This document shows positions 45,876 through 56,659 of a stretch of 64,000 nt of DNA, piece after piece. Numbering within the stretch: the stretch's first letter is position 1; every line of letters begins with the position of its first letter. The stretch comes from Iris pallida. Taxonomy: Eukaryota > Streptophyta > Magnoliopsida > Asparagales > Iridaceae. Both the position numbers and the translations under genes were made by a program. Location: positions 2,634,799-2,698,798 of the forward strand of contig JANAVB010010791.1 of assembly GCA_029216955.1 (NCBI GenBank). Direction: 5' to 3'. A model generated the notes under the pieces. It was not told the origin of the DNA. It saw nothing but the letters and a program-made list of their open reading frames with translations, and searched no databases.

Positions 45876-46072
45876 AGAATTTTTGAATTCGGTTCAAATT
45901 TCCGAAATTTACGCTGACTGTTGGATATTCTGACTTTTACGCGGACTGTTGAGTATCCCGAACTTTACGCGGATGACCGTTGGGTATCCCGAATTCTACG
46001 CGGACTGTTAAAATCCCGAATTTTACGCTTCTGTTCAAAGTATTTCAAATTTTAAAAATAATTTGAAAACTT

Positions 46073-46083
46073 TGAAGGGGTCT
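46073..46083 (+). promoter_or_regulatory. Polypurine tract of element D
   Basis: GAAGGGG with one or two bases of flank, followed by TCT and the 3' LTR start TGTAGG. It is the expected plus-strand primer site. Confidence 0.65.
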
Positions 46084-47207
46084 TGTAGGAGCGTAAAAAG
46101 TACTTCATAGACCAAGTCAAAAAGTTGTGAACTTTACGCAATTAAACTAAGACAGACTCGGACTTTACGCGGAGATCAAACAGAGTACAACTCTACGCGA
46201 GCTACTTTACACGAGAGCTATTCACTGAGCTTTTACGCGAAGGACATGCTGTCAAATCATGCATTTAATACGCGTGATACTGTTTCTGACATAATGATTT
46301 TTTGACAGCAGACAACACAGAAGCCGAGAAGATTTAATTTACACTAAAACCAACACATGTCGTTTAGTGTGCAGACGAGCTACTTTACGCTCAAGAGATT
46401 ACTTCTTTTACGCACGAAAGCTATTCGAGCTTTTTACGATTAAGGCTGCTGTGTGCGTAAATTTTATTTGATCTAATTTTACGCTCAAGGCTACTTTTCA
46501 GCCACTTTACGCGGGAAGTCTATTTTGAGCTATTTTTATGCCCAGTCTGCTACTTTACGCATGAAGTCTATTTTGGGTCACTTTTACGTCCGATCTTTTC
46601 TGGCTACATGAGAACGTGGTCTGCTTACGTGGCTTTCATGCCACACTTATTGAGGAACGTGTGTACGTGCTTTCCTCATTTTGTTGAAGTAGTGGGACAC
46701 GTGTCACCATGCGTAGAGATCAAAACTCTACGTGGGACACGTGTCATCACGCGTAAAGGTTGATTCTCATCGTGGGTGACAGTTACCAAACTTTGTTGCT
46801 TTTTACGCACAGAGGATCTAGTCTATAAATAGACTTATTTTTAAACACAAGAGATGATCAAGAGAAGATATACAAGAGAGGAGATTCTGAGAAAACTCAT
46901 ACTTTCATAGTGATATTCCCAGAAGTATTTCTTCAACTTTTTCTCAAGAACAGGGTGAAGCAAAGCAGAAAAGCATTCGACTGTGCCATCAATGCCGTTG
47001 CGCGATACCTTTCTGGTGACTTAGTTCTTCTGATTGTTCATCTTTTTCAAGCAGTTTTCTTCGTCATCATCGTATGGTCCAAGGAACAAAGTGATCGCTC
47101 TCATATCAGACTTCCATAGCAATACTTCCCAGAAACAATTTATACTTTTGTACTTTTTCTAGTTTTCTTTCAAAAGCTAATTTTTAGGCATTTTGTTAAG
47201 TAAAATA
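46084..47207 (+). repeat. 3' LTR of element D
   Basis: About 1124 bp, collinear with the 5' LTR, with G-boxes at 46696-46705 and 46736-46745 and TATA at 46824-46832. The end is AAAATA where the 5' LTR has GAAACA. It is followed by the GTGCG duplication at 47208-47212. Confidence 0.93.
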
Positions 47208-47212
47208 GTGCG

Positions 47213-48342
47213 CCGTGCCATTCTCCCACGCATGCCTTCACACGCTGTGCCATTCTCTCCCGTGCGTGCTTCGTGTGCCGCGCCATTCCTCCGTGCGTGC
47301 GTTTTGCTCGTCACGCCATTCTCCCGTGTACGCCTTCGTGCGTCGCACCATTCTCCTGCGTCTTTGACTGCTGTCCTTCGTGTGCTGTCCCTTTTGTGTG
47401 CGCTTCACTCTTCCGCACGCGTTGCGTGCTTGCACGCTTCATGTGCCTGCATGCCTCGTGTGTTTGACCCATGAGCCTATGTGCCAAAGTGACCTATGTG
47501 CCTAGTAACTCCTATATGATTATATGATGTAACTATATTCCTGACCTGACTACCTGTGCATTTGCTGGTATATCCTATATGTGTACTGAGGTACAATCTA
47601 TGTGTGCACTGAGGTGCTATCCTACGTGCTAAGCGAATCCTATGCATTATATGTCATTACATTCAGAGTCTCCAGCACATACACGATAAACGGTCAGTAG
47701 AAATGATGTGGTATTATTTGTTTGATTGATGCATTACACTAATAATGGATCCATATGTGGGACTCTATGAGCCAGTATGGATTCATACTTAGGGTACCTG
47801 TACTCGCTATGACATCTAAGGAGATAATCATGTGACCACGATGTGTGAATCCAAGACCAATAAAAGGATTAACTAAGCAACTCAATCTGCCTATAGTGGA
47901 TGACAGTATCCGACTCCTATGTGTTGTGAGCTATATGTTCCACACGGTAGTCCTTTTGGGGACTGGTGCATAATTAATGTGCTACGCGTTATATGATGGA
48001 TTGGCTAGCCCTGCTGGAAATGACACGATCTAAGGATTCCTATAAACAACATTACGGGATAACCCCGCCAAATATGGAAAGTCGTAGGAATGATTGGCCG
48101 CTTGCAAAATGACTTGCTTGTGATCTGTATCTTCTGTCACTAGCCGAGGAACATAGACTGTCATGGTGCGTGGTCCAACTCATTTCCTTATTTGGTGGTT
48201 GGGTTGGGCTATTGTGCTATGACAGGTTATGGTCCAAAGTTATGACTAGAAGTCCATAACTTGACTATGGTTATAGGATGTATCTTATCTCGGTACGATA
48301 ATGGCACCGTTGTCCTTGTTTGGTTGTAAGGGTGTCATATGG
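47213..48342 (+). repeat. 3' LTR of element C, second part
   Basis: Resumes the CG-rich array after D and runs to the insertion site of E. The last five bases (48338-48342, TATGG) are the E target duplication. Relative to the 5' LTR it lacks 105 bases between two AATCTG repeats (site 47884-47889). It carries two TTCCTTATTTGG/TCCTTGTTTGG motifs (48184 and 48313). Confidence 0.87.
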
Positions 48343-48989
48343 TGTCACCCTCACTTTTTCCAATTAGGGGTAAAATGGTAATTTTCTATTTTATATTATT
48401 TTTAGGAATTTTATTTCATGAATATTATTATTTAATTATTATAGGAGTCGGGTTCAAATTTCATCGCATTCCGAGTTAATTCGGGACCCCGGTGAATTTC
48501 GACTTGAGCTGTAATTAGCCTGTTAGCTAACCATGGCCCACCACACTAAAAATTTGGGTTTAAGAGTTTGGACTAGTTTCCCATGAGTAATTTAGTTTAA
48601 TTATGATTTTTATTTATTTTTAGCAACTTCCTAAACCTAATTTGGAAATTGTTTAATATTAGGCTTAGGGAGGGGCAAACTTGTAATTTACAAGTGCCCC
48701 TCACACCCCCACACCCCTTGGCCGGCTATGACAGCCCCCCCCCCCCTCTCTTCCTTCTTCACAAAGTAACATTCCTTCTCTCTCTCTCTTTCCAACTCAT
48801 TTCTTTCCAAGCTTTTTCCTTTTTCCAACTCAATTAGGTATGTATTAATCTCTCCATTTAATTCTCTTTTGCATATAGTTCATTCACATTAATTAGAGGT
48901 ATGACCATTCTCTTCCATTTGCCCACAAATTTGTAGGTTTTCCATAGAAAAATAGGTTAAGGATTATTTAGGATTTAATCATTTGTGAG

Positions 48990-48991
48990 TG

Positions 48992-49028
<37 letters not shown>

Positions 49029-49228
49029 CATGTGTATTTATGTATACATGTGTATTTATGTGTGTATATTATTTATGTATTTGTGTGTGTGTAGAGGAGG
49101 GTGATTTTGTGTCATGGGATGGTGGTGTTGGGAGAGTGGTGTGTGTGTGTTTGTGTTGTGTGAGGATGTGTGTGTGTGTGTTTATATATATATATGGATA
49201 TGTATATATATTTATATATACATATATA

Positions 49229-49273
<45 letters not shown>

Positions 49274-49436
49274 AGTTATGTGAGTGTGTATATATATATA
49301 GATATGAGTGTATTTATATATATACGTGGATGTGTGTATATGGATGTGTGTGTGTTATATATATATTTAGAGGATGGATAGATATCTAGATAGATTTTAG
49401 ATAGATATCTAGTTATATATATATATAGATAGATAT

Positions 49437-49505
<69 letters not shown>

Positions 49506-49550
49506 TATATATATATATATATATATGAGGTGTATATATATAGGGAGATA
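48990..49550. repeat. (TA)n and (TATG)n microsatellites in the E 5' LTR
   Basis: Alternating TA and TG runs with short interruptions, and a matching block in the 3' LTR at 57895-58440 with different run lengths. Open frames rich in Ile and Tyr here are artefacts of the repeat. Confidence 0.85.
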
Positions 49551-49579
49551 GAGAAAAAGAAGAAGAAGAATAAGACCAG

Positions 49580-49615
49580 CAACAGCAGCAGCAGCAGCAG
49601 CCTAGGCTGCTGCCA
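49580..49615. repeat. CAG/CTG repeat with perfect palindrome in the E 5' LTR
   Basis: A CAG run leads into GCAGCAGCCTAGGCTGCTGC, a perfect 20-base palindrome. It is followed by two poly(C) runs near 49626 and 49660. The 3' LTR has the same arrangement at 58489-58525. Confidence 0.8.
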
Positions 49616-50310
49616 AGAAACAATTCCCCCCCCCCCCTATGGCCTTTAAGCCTAATAAACCCCCCCCCCCCTTTTACCTATGTGTATATATATATATATA
49701 GATATATATATATATATGTATTATATGGTTGGAATCGTAGAGAAGAGTAGAAAAGATTATGGAATGAGAAGTTAGAAAGAATTAGAGGTTAGAAGAAAAG
49801 ATAGGAAGAAGTTAGAAGAAAAGGGAAAAAGCTAGAATAGAAAAAGGGAAAAACCGAGTTAGAGGACGAAACGGAGTTCGGAGTATCCGATTGAGTTGAA
49901 ACTTGGCGTGGGGCATGAATACGTGATTTGGATTTTGTGGGTAGGCTTCCGGGTGGAATTCGGGGTCGTAGGGCGCCCGTATCGCACCGTATCGGTGCGT
50001 ATCTTGAAATATTCAAGATTTTGACAACGGGCCGTATCGTGGACCGAATGTCCACGTTACCTAGGTATTTTGGTAGATATTATATGTATAGGCTAGTATC
50101 ATACTACCCTAGGGAGATCGGGTCAAATATCAAGCGTGGGTAGGCTAACTGGATAGTTGCCGAAGCTAGAATTTTACCCTTTTTAAGGGTAAAATAGGAT
50201 ATTGGCCTACGGCCAAGATATGAGTTTCGAAGTCCAAGATGGACTTGGATATGGGTTGTAGAGGTTGGTAATAGTTAGAAATAGTCACCTAGACCTAGTC
50301 TTGGCCCCGG

Positions 50311-50671
50311 TTGACCACGGTTGACTTTTTGGACCAAAAGTCAACTTTGGGTCAACGCTTTACCCAAATTAGTCCCAATTTCCATTAGACTTTTGTAGTT
50401 GACCAAAAGTCAACTATTAGTCACCATTGACCTAGGGTTGACCATGGTTGACCTAGAGTTGACCAGAATTGACCAGAGTTGACCAGTTGACCAAAAGTCA
50501 ACTGTAGGCCAACTCTTGATCCTGTTTGACTTTCTTCGACTTGTTTTGACCCGTGATGCCTGGTATGACCTAGGATTGATTTGGTTAGGCTTAGATTGAC
50601 TTGATATAACTTGATTTGACCTAGATTGACTTGATAGGACTTAGTGTGACTCAGTGAGACCTAGTTTGACC
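50311..50671. promoter_or_regulatory. Array of about 20 W-boxes in the E 5' LTR
   Basis: Hand count of TTGACC/TTGACT on either strand gives about 20 in 361 bases. Several are paired head to head as TTGACCAAAAGTCAA. The array is conserved in the 3' LTR (59223-59573), where one unit is lost and one gained. TTGAC[C/T] is the core bound by plant WRKY factors in defence responses. Whether it lies up- or downstream of the start site is not known. Confidence 0.7.
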
Positions 50672-51450
50672 TAGATTGTATATCATTCATTGTAAATCAT
50701 TCCTAAACTTGTTTAAACCTAAATTAACTTACAGTAACTCATATTTAGGTCTTCTGATACCGCTCTGAGCATTGATATACCATACAGCTCAGGACAGCAG
50801 GCGAGTACATTCACTGATAGTTTTCATTGTCTTGATATCTGCTATATCCGATTCAGTCGTAGTGTCTTACTTGATTCTTGGTCACGATAGCTCACGGACT
50901 AGTACACATTGGATCATGACATGAGATGTTGTTCCTGGATTTCTGGGTATATGGGTACACTCCCTGTCTTGTTCCCTGTACTTGTATAGACACCGATTTC
51001 TAAGAGGATTTGCTACCCTCTTACGAAATCACGTGCCATGACGTGTCATGTCCAGATCCATTGTACTACTCGGGGATGAGGAATTATTAGGGGCTATGTG
51101 ATCCAAGCCACCCTGTCACTATTCATATGCTCGCGCCACTCTTCCCTCACGAAGGGTGTAGCGAGATCCCTTGCCTTGTGCTCGTTATCCAGGTTGGACG
51201 GCATGTCTCTCCGTTGAGGTCACCACGGATTGCCGGGCCAAGTGGATAGCCTGTCCTGTCACTTATCCCAAGCCGATCACATATCGCTCTAATAATTTAA
51301 ATCACATTTTATATTTACTTTATCTTATCGTATATCCTGCTCTGTTCTACATTCAGTATTTTCTCACCATGCCATGATATACAGTTACTCCCATGCTCTA
51401 CTTGCCTTTACATTGTACCTTGATTGGAGACTAAGTTCTGCTCGGGAGAA

Positions 51451-51493
51451 GAGTTACAACCCCGGTCCTTGTTTGGTTTAAGGGTTGTAACTC
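51451..51493. repeat. 12-bp perfect stem-loop in the E 5' LTR
   Basis: Arms GAGTTACAACCC (51451-51462) and GGGTTGTAACTC (51482-51493) enclose a 19-base loop with GGTCCTTGTTTGGTTTAA. The same structure is at 60351-60393. Element B has a close version and element C keeps only the loop core. Confidence 0.75.
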
Positions 51494-52114
51494 GACTTCC
51501 GAATGGTTCCCAAGTCTTCGTATATCTTTGTCTTGTAGTTCATTATACTGTCTCTTATAGAATTTGTCAATTCACATGGAACTGCTGTTAGTGTTTGTAC
51601 TTGCTCATTTTCCTGACAGGACACCATTATGATATATTACAGATGATTCCGATACGGACTGCTTGACCTATTATGGGCTCGAGTCAGATGGAGTAGCCTT
51701 AGATCGTGGCCTTATAGTGGAGCCACTAGATTTTGTACTTCCAGAGTAGTGTAGGCTAGCTAGGTTTGACTGGACTGCGATCCAGCTAGCTTATCAGACT
51801 GTAGTTCTATATTCTATTTTGATACTCTGTGATGTATATATCTGGACTTGTATTAGACTGTGGACTTGTTTACTCTTTCATCTATCATATGTCTTTACTC
51901 TGAGCTATCTACCTTAGTTTTATTCTGTGATTGAGACTGTATTGATATGTCACCTCCATTCGGAGAGTATATACTGTACAGGTACATTTTAACTGTTAGT
52001 CGTAGGTATTTACAGACGTTATATACAGCGTTCTACCGCCGATTCTGCGGCGTAGGCTGGACGTACCCACGTGCTCGTGCCCCTCATAAGGGTGCGGGTC
52101 GTGACACGTTTTTG

Positions 52115-52132
52115 TGGTGGCCCACGCAGGTC
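52115..52132 (+). promoter_or_regulatory. Primer-binding site of element E (tRNA-Ile type)
   Basis: TGGTGGCCCACGCAGGTC, eight bases after the LTR, one mismatch to the site expected for tRNA-Ile(AAU). Confidence 0.7.
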
Positions 52133-52360
52133 CAGTGTCACAATTAGTGCGATCTCGTAATGGTGCTCGACTTAGAGTACTAATTATGAGCCTGCGATTA
52201 GTACGTAGGACCTAGGACATGATAGGAGTTTCTCAATCACACTTAGGAAATTTCTGATCTTTTGATTATCATGATTATTCACCTTGTATTAAATTAACTG
52301 TCCTTCTTTGATAATCTACTCATGTGCCGTATTGATCTCTTGTTTTAATTCGTCTCCAGG

Positions 52361-53690
52361 ATGACGAAGACACATCCGCAGGCCTCTGGATCGAGTAGCT
52401 TGCCTGAGAGATCTGATCAGGCCGAGGAGGAGGTTCATGAGACTGCCCCCAGTGATTCTACTATTCCAGAGACCCAGGCAGTTGTGCAGGGAGGTCTACC
52501 ACCTCCACCCCAGAGGGTTACGGCCGTTCTTCCAGAGATACTGCCGCCACTACCACCGATACCGACGGATACACATCACATGTTCCTTCTCCTTCAGCAG
52601 ATGATGGAGACACAGCGGGCCTAGGCAGAGGCATCACAGCGCCAGTCGGAGGCGTCACACCGACAGATAGAGATGCTGAGGCAGAGTATGGAGAACTCGC
52701 ATTAGCTTGCCCTTGCAGCAGTAGAGAGAGTGGCACCGGGTACGGTGCAGGGCCCTACCGGCCAGCAGCCGAGCCAGCAGCAGTCCAGGCTGGGGACAGT
52801 ATTAGACTTCAGGAAGATGAGCTCCAGGGACTTCACAGGCAAGAAGGGCATCCTTTACGCAGACGACTGGCTGGAGGATGTAGAGCGGAGCATGGAGCTG
52901 GCAGAGCTTCCTAGAGCGCTTTGGGTTTCGGCAGCAGCCAGCCGATTCTTCGACATTGCGCTGACATGGTACCGTACGGATCCTCGTACGTCGGTGAGAG
53001 GGCTAACTTGGGAGAACTTCCGGAGGCTCTTCAAGGAGAAGTTCTTCCCGGACGTGGCTCTTACAGCATTGGAGGGCCAGTTCGTGGGTCTAGTTCAGGG
53101 GAACTCGTCGGTAGACGAGTATGCAGCTGAGTTCTTCCGCCTTAGCAGGTTTGCTCCCGGTATGATCCAGGATGAGGGGCAGAAGGCTCGTAAGTTCCGC
53201 AGGGGACTTATTCATGCAGTGCGCACCCGCACCTCGGGTCGCCGTGACGCGACGTTCGATCAGATATTGATGGATGCGCAGATCGCAGAGGAGGACTTCG
53301 GCCTCAAGCCGAAGAGGAGCGGAGATACTATGGGGGCGAGTTCCAGTGCGGGACCGGCCAAGCGCCCCCACTTTCAGCAGCAGCAGTAGCAGCAGAGGCC
53401 GTTCCAGCAGCAGCCTCTGTTGCAGATCCAGCAGGCACCGGCACGTGTCCCAGCAGCACCAGGGACAGGGCCAGAGACGGACTACACCGTGCGACTTCTG
53501 CGGGAAGCCGGGGCACACCAGTGCGGCTTGCAGGAAGAGGTTGGGCGTCTGTCTCTACTGTGGGGCGCCCGATCACCAGCTGAAGGATTGCCGCCTTCGC
53601 GGAGTCAGAGGAGGCCAGGACAGAGCACAGCCGGCTAGAGGACCAGCGGTTCAGCAGAGGGGTCCTCCACTCCAGACCCAGCAGTAGCGT
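52361..53690 (+). pseudogene. gag: gag of element E
   Basis: ATG at 52361 (MTKTHPQASG), Pro/Glu-rich start, stop at 52622-52624, then capsid from 52730 with FRKMSSRDFTGKKG, DDWLEDVERSMEL, FFDIALTWYRTDP and FRLSRFAPGM. A TAG at 53387-53389 sits inside a CAG run. After a shift near 53400-53480 a zinc knuckle CDFCGKPGHTSAAC and a second C..C....H....C follow. Gag is the capsid and nucleic-acid-binding protein. Confidence 0.85.
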
Positions 53691-54170
53691 TTTGTCCAGC
53701 ACCAGAGGGGAGCACCCGCGGGCAGGGTGTTCGCTTTGGCAGCAGAGGAGGAGGCAGAGCCCGTGGGAGATGTTGTTGCAGGTCATGTTCTCCTAGATTC
53801 TTTCCCTGCTTTCGCCTTATTTGATTCTGGGGCGACCCATAGTTTTGTGTCTGTTTCTTTTGCTCTGAGACACAATATCATTGCTGAATATATGGGTAGG
53901 ACTTACAAGATTATGACCGGGGGAGGTATTATCCTGGTTAATAATATTTGCAAGGGGCGAAGAGTCACTCTGAGAGGCCGGGACTTGAGTGCGTGTCTGC
54001 TCGTAATGCCCCTACCGAGGTATGATATGGTACTCGGTATGGATTGGTTGAGCATGCACCATGCTAGCATTGATTGTAGATGAGGCAGAGTTCTTTTTAG
54101 GACGCCGGGTGAGCCAGAGATCGAGTTTGCTCGAGGAGCAGCGGAGCTGGAGGCTGGATTCTGTGGAGCT
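53691..54170 (+). pseudogene. Aspartic protease of element E
   Basis: The open part 53727-54083 has the intact active site LFDSGATHSFVS, then the flap region and YDMVLGMDWLSMHHASIDC. A TAG at 53685-53687 lies before it and a TGA at 54081-54083 after it. Apart from these stops it is a normal chromoviral protease. Confidence 0.85.
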
Positions 54171-54499
54171 TTGTTGGCGGGGCAGGATTTACCACATCCG
54201 TTGATTGCTGAGTTCTCGGATGTCTTTTCCGAGGAGTTGCCGGAGATGCCGCCAGACAGGGACATTGAGTTCTCCATAGACTTGGTGCCGGGCGCCGAGC
54301 CCATCTCGCAGCATGTCTATAGGGTGAACAACAGCGAGTTGATAGAGCTGAAGAAGCAAGTCGACGAGCTGCAGGACAAGGGGTTCATCAGATCCAGTTC
54401 TTCGTCTTGGGGAGCGCCAGTCCTGTTCGTGCCGAAGAAGGACGGTACGTCCCGCATGTGCATTGATACCGGGCGCTCAACAACCTCACTATCAAGAAT
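54171..54499 (+). pseudogene. pol: N-terminal reverse transcriptase of element E, one-base deletion
   Basis: [20 protein letters not shown] and [20 protein letters not shown] lead into MCID, where one base is missing near 54466 and the frame changes to that of the large ORF downstream. In other copies the motif continues CIDYR. Confidence 0.85.
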
Positions 54500-56659
54500 A
54501 TGTATCCTTTGCCGAGGATCGACGACTTGTTTGATCAGCTGAGTGGGGCAAAGGTCTTTTCGAAGATAGATTTGAGGTCCGGGTATCACCAGCTGAAGGT
54601 GAGGCGGGATGACATTCCCAAGACGGCATTTCGGACTCGGTACGGCCAGTACGAGTTTACAGTGATGCCATTTGGGTTGACCAATGCTCCCGCGGTGTTC
54701 ATGAACTTGATGAACAAGGTATTCCATCAGTACCTTGACAAGTTCGTGGTGGTCTTCATAGACGATATCTTGATCTATTCGAAGACGCAGGAGGAGCATG
54801 AGGAGCACTTGAGAGTTATGTTAGAGACTCTGAGGAGGGAGCAACTCTACGGGAAGCTTTCGAAGTGTGAGTTCTTCTTAGACCAGGTGGAGTTCCTAGG
54901 TCATGTTGTGACCGAGCACGGGATTTTAGTAGACCAGAGGAAGATTTTGGCAGTGGAGTCGTGGTCTACGCCCAGTTCAGTTGCCGAGGTTCGGAGCTTT
55001 CTGGGTTTGGCTGGTTATTATCGGAAGTTCGTCCAGGACTTCTCGAGGATTGCAGAGCCGATGACTAGACTCACCAGGAAGGACGTGGAGTTCGTCTGGA
55101 CTGATGAGTGTCAGGCTGCATTCGATGAGCTGAAGAGGAGGTTGACTTCAGCTCCGATCCTGACTTTGCCATCTGGGTCAGGAGGGTTTTCGATCTTCAG
55201 CGATGCTTCTGGGAAGGGTTTAGGGTGTGTTCTTCAGCAGCACGGGAAGGTGATTGCCTATGCATCCAGGCAGTTGCGTCCTCATGAGAAGAACTATCCT
55301 ACTCATGATCTGGAGTTGGCCGCGGTTATATTTGCTTTGAAGTTGTGGAAGCATTACCTGTACGGAGAGCGAGTTGAGATCTTCACAGATCACAAGAGCT
55401 TGAAGTACGTGTTCACTCAGAAGGAGTTGAACATGCGGCAGAGGCGGTGGTTAGAGCTGATGAAGGACTTCGATATATCCTTGCAGTACCATCCGGGGAA
55501 GGCCAACGTAGTTGCAGATGCCTTGAGCAGGTATCCTGTTGCTATGTTCTTGACGACAGATCGTTACTTGTTGGCCGACTTGGATAGTTTGGGTATCGAG
55601 GTCATCATTCCGGGCATGGAGATCCAGATGTGGGGTTTACAGATTCAGTCTGAGCTGATGGATAGAGTCAGGTCAGCGCAGTATGATGATGTTGCCCTGA
55701 GGAGCATCAGGAAGCAGGTGAGGATGAGCTTGCTTGACGATTTCTCTTTAGCCGAAGACGGGTCGTTGCGGCACGGTACTAGGCTGTGCGTTCCGCGTGG
55801 AGAGCTTCGGGAGGAGGTTCTTCAGAAGGCGCATCGCTCTCAGTATTCTATGCATCCTGGAGCCAACAAGATGTATAGGGACCTGAGAGAGCACGTATGG
55901 TGGTATGGCATGAAGCGCGAGGTAGCTCAGTTTGTATCTCGTTGTCTTGTGTGTCAGCAGGTGAAGGCCGAGAGGCAGAGACCAGGTGGATTGCTACAGC
56001 CGCTACCCATTCCCGAGTGGAAGTGGGAGCACATCACCATGGACTTTGTATCTGGACTTCCACGGTCGCCAGGAGGGAAGGACGCGGTTTGGGTCATAGT
56101 CGATAGATTGACCAAATCGGCCCACTTTTTGCCTTTCAAAGTGGGTTTGTCTACGGAGAGGCTGGCTGAGCTGTATGTTCGTCAGATTGTGAGATTGCAC
56201 GGAGTTCCGGTGAGCATAGTTTCAGATCGGGATAGCCGATTCACTTCCCACTTCTGGAGGAGTTTGCAGGCTAGCTTGGGCACCTCGCTCAAGTTTAGTA
56301 CTGCTTATCATCCTCAGACAGACGGGCAGTCGGAGAGGACCATCCAGACCTTGGAGGATATGCTTCGCACATGTGTGCTAGATCTCGGGGGTTCTTGGGA
56401 GGACCATCTTCACCTGGTAGAGTTTGCTTACAACAACAGCTACCAGGCCAGTATAGAGATGTCACCATTGAGACTCTATATGGACGGAGATGCCGTACTC
56501 CTTTGTCTTGGGACGATGTTGGCGAGCGGGGCGCTTCTTGGGCCGGAGATGGTTGTGGATGCGGCCGAGAAGGTCAGATTGATTAGAGACAGACTCCGGG
56601 TGGCTCAGGATAGACAGCGGCATTGGGCCGATAGTCACCGGAGACCGTTAGAGTTCGAG
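54500..56659 (+). CDS. pol: pol of element E: RT, RNase H and integrase (large open frame)
   Basis: A 720-codon stretch. [28 protein letters not shown] and [13 protein letters not shown] with intact FIDD. RNase [33 protein letters not shown] and [14 protein letters not shown]: zinc region ([19 protein letters not shown]), [23 protein letters not shown] and [16 protein letters not shown], so the D, D, E residues are intact. Between about 56465 and 56530 a base loss and a later gain put a short stretch out of frame. The start at 54500 is set by the upstream frameshift, not by a real start codon. Confidence 0.9.

Larger units (their letters stand above)
30128..47207 (+). mobile_element. Element D: 17.1-kb Tat-lineage retrotransposon with an antisense gene
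   Basis: LTRs at 30128-31255 and 46084-47207, exact GTGCG duplications at 30123-30127 and 47208-47212. The order is PBS, ORF1, gag, PR, linker, RT, RNase H, archaeal-type RNase H, INT, a 3' region with repeats, a minus-strand split gene, an array of palindromes (inside its first intron) and a polypurine tract. The dual RNase H and extra ORFs are known marks of the Tat lineage (Ogre/Retand type). The coding part has few shifts but several stops. LTRs differ by about 5% by eye. Confidence 0.93.
48343..52106 (+). repeat. 5' LTR of element E
   Basis: 3764 bp. In order: a conserved start; a candidate splice donor at 48838; long (TA)n arrays (48993-49540); a CAG/CTG palindrome (49580-49615); C runs; a W-box array (50311-50671); a stem-loop (51451-51493); and the end GGTCGTGACA. 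No clear TATA box was found, so the transcription start is uncertain. Confidence 0.93.

Noticed and set aside
48989..49623. Ile/Tyr-rich and Cys-rich open frames, and the matching ones at 57889-58534
   Set aside because: Translations of (TA)n, (TG)n and CAG microsatellites.
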